Shown: positions 1 through 6,024, numbered from the stretch's first letter. The stretch: DNA of 6,756 nucleotides from Sutterella parvirubra YIT 11816 (GCF_000250875.1 NZ_JH604942.1:25398-32153); one strand, 5' to 3'. Made by a program: numbers and translations. Notes: generated by a model not told the origin, from the sequence alone.

Positions 1-230
1 TGGAGGTCGGCGGTTGGTGGGAGCGCGGGGACGGCAGCGACGTCGACATGGTCGCCGCGAACCCCGTGACGAAGACCATCACCTTCGCCGAGGTGAAGCT
101 CGACCCCGAGGCCTGCGACCTGAAGAGGCTCGAACGGACGGTCGGACGCTTTCTGGAAGCCCATCCCGAATACGCCTCTTGGGAGCGGAGGCTGGTCGGG
201 CTGACGCTCAACGACTTGAGCGCCGTCTGA
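1..230 (+). CDS. DUF234-type AAA ATPase, C-terminal end (partial)
   Basis: This is the 3' end of a gene cut by the left window edge. The reading frame uses base 3 as a first codon position and ends at TGA 228-230, leaving about 75 residues. The visible part contains EVGGWWERGDGSDVDMVA followed by TITFAEVKL. This matches the layout of the nuclease-like C-terminal domain (DUF234) found at the end of many bacterial and archaeal AAA ATPases: a W-rich strand, an acidic D-x-D, then an E-x-K after a hydrophobic strand, as in PD-(D/E)XK enzymes. The remaining helix (LERTVGRFLEAHPEYASWERRLVGLT) also suits that tail. The ATPase core is outside the window. The biological role of this family is poorly defined. 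The gene converges with the mcc-linked operon and is probably unrelated to it. The ATG at base 48 is internal to the domain, so it is not taken as the start. Confidence 0.75.
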   Translation, partial: EVGGWWERGDGSDVDMVAANPVTKTITFAEVKLDPEACDLKRLERTVGRFLEAHPEYASWERRLVGLTLNDLSAV

Positions 231-247
231 CCCCAAAAAGATCAAAG

Positions 248-287
248 GCCTGCAGGCGGAAAACCGGCGGGTCTTCTTCGTACCCGC
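248..287 (-). terminator. Weak candidate terminator at the end of the leftward operon
   Basis: GCGGGT (267-272) can pair with ACCCGC (282-287) around a 9-base loop. Read on the - strand the stem is followed by CCGG and then TTTT, about 43 bases after the thioredoxin stop codon. The stem is only 6 bp and the T-run is short, so this is a modest candidate. A 10-bp palindrome, GCCTGCAGGC (248-257), lies just beyond it. The + strand side has no T-tract, so no separate terminator is seen for the converging ATPase gene. The 99-base gap between the two stop codons holds nothing else. Confidence 0.35.
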
Positions 288-329
288 ACCCCCGTTGGTC
301 GCCGGGCTCGGGCTTCGCATCTCGGGAGG

Positions 330-752
330 TTACGGCTCGTCCGGGCCCTTCCCTTCCTTCGCGCGCTGCTGGGCTTCGAGCAGGATGTCGGCGCGTTCGC
401 GCAGCGCATCCGCGTCGACCGCCCCGCGATGGAACCAGACGGGCTCGCCCGTGTGGTCGTAGAAGATCTGCGAGGGCATCTCTTCAATGAGGTACTTGTT
501 CTCGATGCCGCGGTACTTGTCGATGTCGATCGTGATGAAGGCGACCTTTTCGCCGTACTCCTTCTGCATGGCGTTCATGAGTTGGGCCATCTCGGGGCAG
601 CTCGCGCACCATTCGGCGCCGAAGTCGACGATGGTGGGCTTGCCCTTCACGGGAAAGGGTTCGACCCAGTCTTCGGCAAAGGCCGCGCCGGAGAGCCCGA
701 GCGAGAGAGCGGCGGCGCAGCCGGCCGCGGCGATCAGTTGACGGCGAAACAT
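330..752 (-). CDS. Secreted thioredoxin-like protein (WCASC)
   Basis: This is a 140-residue periplasmic thiol-disulfide protein of the thioredoxin fold. Residues 1-26 form a signal peptide (MFRRQ, a hydrophobic stretch, then AFA before ED). C12 sits inside the hydrophobic stretch, but the residues before it (AAG) make a poor lipobox, so a Sec signal is preferred. The mature part is a single thioredoxin domain with the redox motif W48-C49-A-S-C52-P53 after the strand PTIVDFGAE. The cis-proline is P93 in EMPSQIFYD, and a late strand reads EPVWFHRG. The start is supported by AAGGAG 10 bases upstream. It is the last gene of the run, 38 bases after the ATPase. By analogy with TlpA/CcmG-like proteins it could keep apocytochrome or copper-site cysteines reduced. 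The exact partner is inferred from context only. Confidence 0.85.
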   Translation of the reverse strand: MFRRQLIAAAGCAAALSLGLSGAAFAEDWVEPFPVKGKPTIVDFGAEWCASCPEMAQLMNAMQKEYGEKVAFITIDIDKYRGIENKYLIEEMPSQIFYDHTGEPVWFHRGAVDADALRERADILLEAQQRAKEGKGPDEP

Positions 753-790
753 CTTGCGTTGTCTCCTTGGACGGTTTTATTGAGGTGCGG

Positions 791-1474
791 TCACGCTTCG
801 TGCGGGGAGAGCACGCCGCCCACCATGTCAAAGAGGCGGTCGGACTGCTCGATGCTCGACGTGTCGTGCGTGACCATCAGCACGCCCGTTCCTCCGCGGG
901 CGAGCTTTTTGAAAATGTCGACCACCATCGCGGCGTTGTCGGCGTCGAGGCTCGACGTCGGTTCGTCCGCAACGATGACCTTCGGCCGGTTCATGAGGGC
1001 GCGCGCGATGGCGACGCGGCGAAGTTCCCCGCCGGAGAGCGCGCTCGGGTACTGGTTGGCGAGCTCTTTGAGGCCCACGGCCTCGAGAAGTTCGAGCGCG
1101 CGGCCTTCCTCCTCCCTGACGCCCGCCGACAAGTAGGCGGGGAGCCGGACGTTGTCGAGCACCGTGAGGGTCGAGAGAACGCCCGCGCCCTGCGGCACGA
1201 AGCCGACCGCGCGGTTCCGTAGCGCCGAGGCCGCCTCGTCGCTCATGCCGGCCAGCGCTTGGCCGCAGAGCGTGACGGTGCCTTCCGTGGGCGCCAAAAG
1301 CCCCACCACCATGTTGAGAAGCGTCGACTTCCCGGAGCCCGAGCGCCCCAGAAGCGTCACAAATTCACCTTCCGAGACCGTGAGCGTCGCGCCCTTGACG
1401 GCCCAGAAGGGGCGCCCGCCGCGCTCGTAGCGCTTCCCGACCCGCTTCACGTCAATCAAAGGGGCAGTCATCAT
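791..1474 (-). CDS. ABC transporter ATP-binding protein (MacB/LolD-type)
   Basis: This is the cytoplasmic ATPase of an ABC system, 226-227 residues and a normal length for the LolD/MacB/FtsE class. All nucleotide-binding motifs are present and look intact: Walker A GRSGSGKST (43-51), Q-loop Q95, signature LSGGE (146-150), Walker B VIVADEPT (166-173, with D170 and E171), D-loop SSLD (174-177) and switch H203. The gene overlaps the permease stop by four bases (ATGA), which indicates translational coupling and a functional pair. ATPases of this class usually drive conformational work on periplasmic substrates (lipoprotein release, efflux through partners, signalling) more often than classic import. 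The substrate cannot be read from the ATPase. Two ATGs are adjacent at the start, and the ribosome-site spacing favours the second one (see the separate entry). Confidence 0.93.
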   Translation of the reverse strand: MMTAPLIDVKRVGKRYERGGRPFWAVKGATLTVSEGEFVTLLGRSGSGKSTLLNMVVGLLAPTEGTVTLCGQALAGMSDEAASALRNRAVGFVPQGAGVLSTLTVLDNVRLPAYLSAGVREEEGRALELLEAVGLKELANQYPSALSGGELRRVAIARALMNRPKVIVADEPTSSLDADNAAMVVDIFKKLARGGTGVLMVTHDTSSIEQSDRLFDMVGGVLSPHEA

Positions 1475-2664
1475 TCACCCTCCCGAAGCGACGTGTAGAT
1501 GTCCTTGCGGCCGATGCGCCAGGCGGTGGGCAAGGTCGCGAGCGGGCACGTCACGCACCCGGCCAGGGCCGCCAACACCACCGTCAGGGCGCTCCCCGAC
1601 CCCGCCATGTAGGGAAGCCCGATCGCCTTCGCGATGTTCACCGAAAAGAGTTCCATGAAGAGCATCCCCAAAAGGAGCCCGACCGCGGTTCCGACGGCGC
1701 TCATCATGAAGGATTCCGTCATGACGATGCCGATGACGCGCTTCTTCGTCGCGCCCAAGACCCGCAGCGTCGCGAACTCGCGCTCGCGCTCGTTGAAGGC
1801 GAAGAAGAAGACGACGAACATCACGAGGGCCGCGACCACCCACACGCCGAAGGCGGCGGAGTAGAGGACCGAGACGATGTTCCTGAGCTTCGCCGAGGTG
1901 TCGCTCATCATGTTGGACGCGAAGACGAAGTTCACGTTGGCGCGAAGCCCCAGACGGTCCAGCACCGCGTCCGAAATCGAGATCGGATCGACGCCGGGCT
2001 TCACCTTGACGAGGATCGCGGAGAGGCTCTCGTCGATCTCGTCGGCGCGCTCGGGCGAAGCGATGCGGCCGACCTTCCGGGCCGCATCCATCGTCATGAA
2101 GACCGAGCTGTCGAAGCCCATGCCGGTGGGTTCAAGCCTGCCCACGATCTTGAAGGTCTGGTCGAAGAACGTGAGTTCGTCTCCGACCTGTCCGAAGATG
2201 TAGTCGCCCACGATCACTTCGTTCCCGGTGAGCGGACGCTCGACCGCGCGGCGAAGCCACGGCTCCACCACGAAGTCGGTCGACTGGTCGATCCCGATCA
2301 GCTGCACCTTCACCGAGCAGCACTGCGCATCGAGCGAAGAAATGAAGAGCTGCCCCGACGCGCGCTCCACGGTCGGGATCGATTCGATCACATCGAGGAG
2401 CGAGCGCTTCAGATAAAAGGTCGAGGGTTCGGCGCGGAGGATCACGCCTTCGATCTTTTTGCCCTGCCCCTGCGGGACGACCAAAAGGTCCGCGCCCATG
2501 CGGGCGGAGAGCGACCCGATCCCCTGCTGCAGGTTCGACGAGATCATCGACCCGACGAGCAGCATGAAGGCGAAGATCGCCACCACGAGCGCGAGCGAGA
2601 TCGAGCGCCAGGGCTTTTTGGAGAGGTTCGCCGAGGCGAGCCGCCACGTGGAGAGTGCCTGCAT
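1471..2664 (-). CDS. FtsX/MacB-type ABC transporter permease
   Basis: This is a 397-residue inner-membrane permease with the MacB/FtsX architecture. There is one N-terminal helix (about 21-43), a large extracytoplasmic domain (about 44-260), then three C-terminal helices (about 264-290, 310-336 and 357-380). The cytoplasmic loop NEREREFATLRVLGATKKRV (291-310) is the hallmark ERE-E-RVLGA coupling segment of FtsX permeases. The periplasmic domain carries adjacent cysteines C115-C116 (LDAQCCSVKVQLIGID), and the last helix region carries C370 and C373 (GCVTCPLA). Paired cysteines are not a general FtsX feature and suggest metal or thiol chemistry. It starts 7 bases after the DUF4418-like gene, with only a weak ribosome site, so coupling is likely. 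It forms the transporter with the next ATPase gene. The substrate is unknown; copper, heme-related or sulfur species are inferences from context. Confidence 0.9.
   Translation of the reverse strand: MQALSTWRLASANLSKKPWRSISLALVVAIFAFMLLVGSMISSNLQQGIGSLSARMGADLLVVPQGQGKKIEGVILRAEPSTFYLKRSLLDVIESIPTVERASGQLFISSLDAQCCSVKVQLIGIDQSTDFVVEPWLRRAVERPLTGNEVIVGDYIFGQVGDELTFFDQTFKIVGRLEPTGMGFDSSVFMTMDAARKVGRIASPERADEIDESLSAILVKVKPGVDPISISDAVLDRLGLRANVNFVFASNMMSDTSAKLRNIVSVLYSAAFGVWVVAALVMFVVFFFAFNEREREFATLRVLGATKKRVIGIVMTESFMMSAVGTAVGLLLGMLFMELFSVNIAKAIGLPYMAGSGSALTVVLAALAGCVTCPLATLPTAWRIGRKDIYTSLREGE
1478..1484 (-). promoter_or_regulatory. Ribosome binding site bearing on the ATPase start
   Basis: A GGGAGGG sequence lies inside the end of the permease gene. 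Its GGAGG core is only 4 bases from the first ATG (1472-1474) and 7 bases from the second (1469-1471). The usual spacing favours the second ATG, giving a 226-residue protein, while the first ATG gives the ATGA overlap. The functional difference is one methionine. Confidence 0.5.
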
Positions 2665-2671
2665 GACCCGG

Positions 2672-3058
2672 TCACCCGCGGCGCGAGAGCCGCCAAAGGT
2701 CCGCGGCGGCGATGAGAGCGATGATCACGCCGAAGACGATGAGTGCGCCCTGCGTCGTCGCGTGGCAGCCCATCATCGGGTTGGGGCACGGCCCGATCAG
2801 CACGGTGGCGAGCAGGACGACGAGGATGCCGTTCAGGATGTTGGCGGTCTGGAGCCCCGCGGCCCAGTGCGCCGACACGAACTGCATGATGATGCCTCCG
2901 AGCATGATCATGAAGCCGACGCCCGCCGTTGCGCGGACCATCCAGACGCACTTCATGACGTGCTCGCCCCCGCAGTGCGGGAGCCAGACGAGGGACGCCA
3001 CGGCAAGCGCGGCGCCCAGAAAGGCCATCAGAAGGCCCGTGAAGAATGCGGGTTTCAT
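2672..3058 (-). CDS. DUF4418-like four-helix membrane protein, Cys/His/Met-rich
   Basis: This is a 128-residue integral membrane protein with four predicted helices (about 5-26, 45-64, 72-89 and 103-121). Two motif-rich loops stand out: PHCGGEHVMKCVWM (27-40) between helices 1 and 2, and GPCPNPMMGCHATT (89-102) between helices 3 and 4. With an even number of helices, both loops lie on the same face. They hold C29, C37, C91, C98, H28, H33, H99 and several methionines. Length, topology and the C-x6-CHATT motif fit DUF4418, a family of unknown function that I recall being encoded beside FtsX-type permeases. The family name is from memory. The gene sits 13 bases after the rhodanese gene and 7 bases before the permease, with GAGGGG 8 bases from its ATG. 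A metal-binding, probably Cu(I), role is an inference. Confidence 0.8.
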   Translation of the reverse strand: MKPAFFTGLLMAFLGAALAVASLVWLPHCGGEHVMKCVWMVRATAGVGFMIMLGGIIMQFVSAHWAAGLQTANILNGILVVLLATVLIGPCPNPMMGCHATTQGALIVFGVIIALIAAADLWRLSRRG

Positions 3059-3071
3059 GCCGTGGCCCCTC

Positions 3072-3542
3072 TTACTTCTTGTTCATGGAGAGGCCCGGAT
3101 CCTTCCGGCCGGTGCCTTCGAAGTCGTAGCCGTGCGTCACCCAACCCTGGATGCCGTCGGGCATGACGTAGACGTTTTCGTAGCCCATGTCGATCGCGAC
3201 GAGGCTCGCTTCGAACGACACGGTGCAGAGACGGTTGATGCAGTAGAAGATGATGAAGCTGTTCTTCTTGTCCGCGGGGAGAAGCTTCGTCCAATCCTCG
3301 ATGTTGGCGTGGATCGACCCCTTGATGTGGCTCTTCGCGTGGATCTCTTCGGGGTTGCAGTCGAGGATGTAGACGCCGGGCTGGCCCAACACCTTGTTGA
3401 CGCGCTCCAGGGAGAGCGGAATCGGCTGGCGCATTTCCTGAACGGTCTTCCCCTTCGGGGCGGGATCCGCGGCCTGAACCGCGGTCGTGCCGACAATGCC
3501 GATCGCCAGGGCGGCGGCCAGCGTGGTGAGAGTCTTCTTCAT
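3072..3542 (-). CDS. Secreted rhodanese-like protein with atypical active-site loop
   Basis: This is a 156-residue single-domain rhodanese homologue with a signal peptide (MKKTLTT, then a hydrophobic stretch, cleaved near VQA-A at 24). The frame stays open for 24 codons further upstream. I chose the ATG at 3540-3542 because AGGAG lies 10 bases before it and because a proper signal peptide begins there. Rhodanese features are the strand VYILDCNP with D61, SHIKGSIHA (71-79), the strand FIIFYC leading to candidate catalytic C101, and the C-terminal GIQGWVTHG (130-138). The loop after C101 reads CINRLCT: it lacks the usual glycine and carries C106 where a typical C-x-x-G-x-R loop has arginine. 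Classical thiosulfate sulfurtransferase activity is therefore uncertain. It is the first gene of the five-gene run downstream of mccA and probably acts in the periplasm on sulfur or thiol chemistry linked to sulfite reduction. Confidence 0.85.
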   Translation of the reverse strand: MKKTLTTLAAALAIGIVGTTAVQAADPAPKGKTVQEMRQPIPLSLERVNKVLGQPGVYILDCNPEEIHAKSHIKGSIHANIEDWTKLLPADKKNSFIIFYCINRLCTVSFEASLVAIDMGYENVYVMPDGIQGWVTHGYDFEGTGRKDPGLSMNKK

Positions 3543-3563
3543 GGTTATTTTTCTCCTGAGCGC

Positions 3564-3608
3564 CGTCGGCCGCCTGATGGGTCCGGCTTGGTGGGAATCC
3601 GGCCGACG
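3564..3608 (-). repeat. 9-bp inverted repeat in the rhodanese leader
   Basis: CGTCGGCCG (3564-3572) and CGGCCGACG (3600-3608) are perfect inverted copies separated by 27 bases. They end just upstream of the AGGAG ribosome site of the rhodanese gene. In a - strand transcript they would form a GC-rich stem close to the start, able to affect translation or 5' stability if transcription begins upstream of 3608. Confidence 0.45.
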
Positions 3609-3770
3609 CTGCACCTCATACGTACGGGGGATATTGTGGCTTATGCGTAGTTCTTTGGGTGAAGATCACCTCTCCCGAAATGGAGTGGACTTTACCGAAG
3701 TCAAAAGCCCGGCGGCGATTTTTCAGAACACGCCGTACAACGCATCCGAACGGATGGCGGCCGAAGATGC
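3609..3770. other. Gap between mccA terminator and rhodanese leader, with three small dyads
   Basis: There is no gene here. Three short inverted repeats lie close together: GGTGA/TCACC (3658-3670), GACTT/AAGTC (3688-3702) and CATCCG-AA-CGGATG (3743-3756). A -35-like TTGACT exists on the - strand (3704-3699), but no acceptable -10 lies 16-18 bases from it. I cannot place a sigma-70 promoter for the rhodanese operon with confidence. A second promoter here is plausible because the terminator at 3771-3805 would otherwise cut the operon off. Confidence 0.35.
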
Positions 3771-3805
3771 GAAAAACTCCGGCTGAGCCGAAACTCAACC
3801 GGAGT
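3771..3805 (-). terminator. Rho-independent terminator downstream of mccA
   Basis: On the - strand ACTCCGG-TTGAG pairs with CTCAG-CCGGAGT (12 bp including one G-U pair) around a TTTCGG loop and runs straight into a T5 tract. In + coordinates the arms are 3776-3787 and 3794-3805, and the T-tract pairs with A3772-3776. This is a textbook intrinsic terminator about 70 bases after the mccA stop. It should end or thin out the mccA transcript before the rhodanese operon. Confidence 0.85.
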
Positions 3806-3824
3806 TCAAGTTTTGAGGCAGAGC

Positions 3825-3846
3825 CCGGAACCCCGGAGGGTTCCGG
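3825..3846 (-). repeat. Perfect 9-bp hairpin between mccA stop and its terminator
   Basis: CCGGAACCC (3825-3833) and GGGTTCCGG (3838-3846) pair perfectly around a 4-base loop. No T-tract follows on the - strand, so it is not a terminator by itself. It lies in the mccA 3' untranslated region, upstream of the real terminator, where it may protect the message from 3' exonucleases. Confidence 0.7.
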
Positions 3847-3872
3847 ATCGACCTCAGAAGGTCACGCAAGAA

Positions 3873-5840
3873 TTACTTCTTGGCGGTGGCGGGCTTCTGG
3901 TTCAGGATCGCAAGAGCCTGTTCCGTGAAGACCTGGCCTTCCTGGACCAACTGCTTCGCGTACTTCGGCGCGTGGACACCCCACGAACCGTCGTCCTTGA
4001 TCTTCGCAGCGATCGTGCGGGCCTGTTCGGCGTACACCTGGACCTGAGCCTTGTCGGCGTTCGAGATCTTGGAGACTTCGAGCATGTCGCTGATCGTGAG
4101 AAGGTCAGCCGTGATCTTCGCGTAGCCTTCCTTCACCGGGGTCTGCCAGGCCACGACCTTGTTGTAGATGGTCTTCTGGTCCTTGAAGCGGAGCGGTTCG
4201 GGGAACTTCGACTGGATCGGGCTGTGGCAGCCGAGCGCGTCGACCTGGTTCTTGTCGGCGAAGGCCGTGCGGCCGCACGTCCACATCAGGTCGAGGTAGG
4301 GACGACCGTCGTCCTTCGTCAGATGCCAACCCTTCGGCGACGAGAGCTTGCGGTCGGTCGCGCCTTCAGGCGGGTTGATCGACTTCTTTTCCGGGTCAAC
4401 GAGGATGCGCCAGATGTGCGACTTGCGAACGTTGTCGAAGCCGGCCAAGTCCGGACGCTGGATCGAAGCGAAGTTTTCGCACGACCCGAGCATCGGCATG
4501 TGGCAGGACGTGCAGCTGTTGCGGCTGTGCGTGCCACCCTGAGCGAAGAATTCGGCCGCCGTGGTGTGGCAGTCCTGGCATTCCTTCTTCAGGTTCGGGA
4601 CGGTGTAGTGCGAGGCCCAGTCGTTCGACGTCACTTCATGCGGGTCATGGCAGGTCGTGCAGCGCATGCCCTTCTGATAGTGCTTCGTGTAGTGGGACTG
4701 CGAACCTTCGGTACCGCAGGCCGGGCAGAAGCTCTTGAAGTAGCTGTTGAACGGGGTCTTGAAGTTGTTCTTCGCGTCGTTTTCGTTGTAGACGAAGCGC
4801 TGGTGGCAGCGTTCGCAGTCGGACGGCATGCCCGCACCGCGCGCACCGTAGAGGTGGGCACCGGCACCGTGGCATTCTTCGCAGGAGACGCCCTTGGCCA
4901 CGACGTGGCTGCGGAGCTTCTTCGAGTCGCCCAAGGCGGCGAAGAGTTCGTCCTGGCTCTTGAAGTCAAACTTCCAGGTGTGGCAGATTTCGCAGTACGA
5001 CGAACCCGGCTGGAACATGGCCTGCGTACGGTTCGAAGCGCCGTACGAGTTGAAGCCCCAGACGTTGGAAGACTGCGCGCCGAAGTCTTCGAGCTTCGTC
5101 GGGAAGGTCGGATCCCAGGCGTTGATCTTCTTGACGACTTCAGGCGTCAGGTGTTCGGCCCAGTTGCGGGAGAACTGGTTGCCGCCGGCGACGATCTTGC
5201 CGGTGCCCTTGCCGAGGTTGCCGTCTTCAACGTGATAGGTGCCGCGGACAAGCCACTTGTCCACGAAGCCGTACTTCGTGCGGGGCGTACCCATGATCAC
5301 GAACACGTCGTCGGCTTCAATGCCTTCAGGCAGCACGGAGGCCTTGGAGTTGTAGAGCGGCTTCTTCATGTCGCCGCCGACTTCCGTGAGCTCTTCCGGG
5401 AAGCGGACGATCTTGTTGTGACGGGAACGTTCCCACTTTTCATACTGCGACGGATGGCATTCGCCGCACTTCTTCGGACCGACGAAATTGTTCGGCAGGT
5501 CGAGGAAGGATTCATACGGCAAACGATACGTCACGGCGGTGTGGCGGCCGGTCTTCTGAGCGTACTTGTCGCCGCCACCGAATTCCACCCATTCTTCGTT
5601 GCGGTCGGACATCGTGAACTTGCCGACCACACGACCTTCCTTCAAATACTTGAAGTACGGATGGTTCGCCTTGAGGTAGTCCCAGAAGGCCTTGTCCTGA
5701 GCGACGTAGCCTTCAAGGGTGCGCGGGAGGTCAACCTTGCTCTGCGCGGCGGCGGGCGCATCAGCAGCCATAGCGGCGGAAGCTGCGAAAGCCGTGCTCA
5801 GGCAGGCGGCCAGAGACAGAAGCTTGGAGTGCTTGGTCAT
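3873..5840 (-). CDS. mccA: MccA/SirA-type octaheme cytochrome c sulfite reductase
   Basis: This is a 655-residue periplasmic multiheme cytochrome. A signal peptide (1-25, AMA before AD) is followed by seven CXXCH heme sites at C125, C283, C320, C342, C394, C421 and C443, and an eighth site of the rare CX15CH type (C522 to C538-H539). That combination is diagnostic of the MccA/SirA family, which reduces sulfite to sulfide with six electrons at a special heme paired with copper(I). The CX15CH heme in this family is known to need a dedicated heme lyase. The non-heme cysteines are C372, C375 (FCPACG) and C454 (GSCENF). The family's copper is held by two cysteines, so these are the candidates. The C-terminal 80 residues are helical and heme-free. 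The start is fixed by AAGGAG 6 bases upstream. Quinol-oxidising partners are not in the window. Confidence 0.95.
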   Translation of the reverse strand: MTKHSKLLSLAACLSTAFAASAAMAADAPAAAQSKVDLPRTLEGYVAQDKAFWDYLKANHPYFKYLKEGRVVGKFTMSDRNEEWVEFGGGDKYAQKTGRHTAVTYRLPYESFLDLPNNFVGPKKCGECHPSQYEKWERSRHNKIVRFPEELTEVGGDMKKPLYNSKASVLPEGIEADDVFVIMGTPRTKYGFVDKWLVRGTYHVEDGNLGKGTGKIVAGGNQFSRNWAEHLTPEVVKKINAWDPTFPTKLEDFGAQSSNVWGFNSYGASNRTQAMFQPGSSYCEICHTWKFDFKSQDELFAALGDSKKLRSHVVAKGVSCEECHGAGAHLYGARGAGMPSDCERCHQRFVYNENDAKNNFKTPFNSYFKSFCPACGTEGSQSHYTKHYQKGMRCTTCHDPHEVTSNDWASHYTVPNLKKECQDCHTTAAEFFAQGGTHSRNSCTSCHMPMLGSCENFASIQRPDLAGFDNVRKSHIWRILVDPEKKSINPPEGATDRKLSSPKGWHLTKDDGRPYLDLMWTCGRTAFADKNQVDALGCHSPIQSKFPEPLRFKDQKTIYNKVVAWQTPVKEGYAKITADLLTISDMLEVSKISNADKAQVQVYAEQARTIAAKIKDDGSWGVHAPKYAKQLVQEGQVFTEQALAILNQKPATAKK

Positions 5841-5846
5841 ATTTAG

Positions 5847-5852
5847 CTCCTT
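5847..5852 (-). promoter_or_regulatory. mccA ribosome binding site
   Basis: AAGGAG on the - strand lies 6 bases before the mccA ATG (5838-5840). It is near-ideal in sequence and spacing, which suits a highly expressed terminal reductase and supports the chosen start. Confidence 0.85.
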
Positions 5853-5888
5853 ACGGGTCTCATGGTTGGTTAGTGTTGTTGACCCGAT

Positions 5889-5933
5889 CCATCACGGATG
5901 GGGCCCTTTCTTTTTTGAGGTCAATGTGGCCCC
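5889..5933 (-). repeat. Two leader hairpins upstream of mccA
   Basis: CCATC-ACG-GATGG (5889-5901) forms a compact 5-bp hairpin. GGGGCC (5900-5905) and GGCCCC (5928-5933) form a 6-bp stem around a 22-base loop that includes an A/T-rich run. The two share bases 5900-5901, so they cannot both close fully. If transcription starts near 5995 they lie in the mccA 5' leader. A role in message stability or translation is possible but unproven. Confidence 0.35.
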
Positions 5934-6000
5934 TTGCGGGTCCACGTCCGGAACAGTACTCCTTAATGTGAGGCTAAGAAAGGGGGTGTGGGGCCTGCGG

Positions 6001-6024
6001 ATTAGATCTGAAGAACTAGTTCTT
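6001..6024 (-). promoter_or_regulatory. Candidate mccA promoter -10 with overlapping palindromic operator
   Basis: On the - strand TCTAAT (6006-6001) matches TATAAT at five of six positions, but the region 16-18 bases further up has no good -35. Directly upstream of the -10 is a perfect 14-bp palindrome, AAGAACTAGTTCTT (6011-6024), lying in the spacer. A dimeric regulator bound there would touch the core promoter. Its position about 180 bases before the mccA ATG is reasonable. The palindrome is seen directly. The promoter call and the regulator are inference. Confidence 0.4.

Noticed and set aside
429..1136. 235-codon open frame on the + strand over the thioredoxin and ATPase genes
   Set aside because: It is antisense to a protein with complete ABC motifs and to a protein with an intact WCASC motif; its composition is that of a shadow.
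3543..3614. 24-residue N-terminal extension of the rhodanese-like protein
   Set aside because: It is arginine-rich, lacks a ribosome site and would bury the signal peptide. The internal ATG has AGGAG at good spacing.
2712..3650. 312-codon open frame on the + strand across the DUF4418-like and rhodanese genes
   Set aside because: It runs antisense to two clear - strand genes and shows no family features of its own.
3813..5846. 677-codon open frame on the + strand, antisense to the whole of mccA
   Set aside because: It mirrors the third-position bias of mccA, has no recognisable domain and a valine/arginine-rich composition typical of a shadow frame, while the - strand frame has eight heme motifs.
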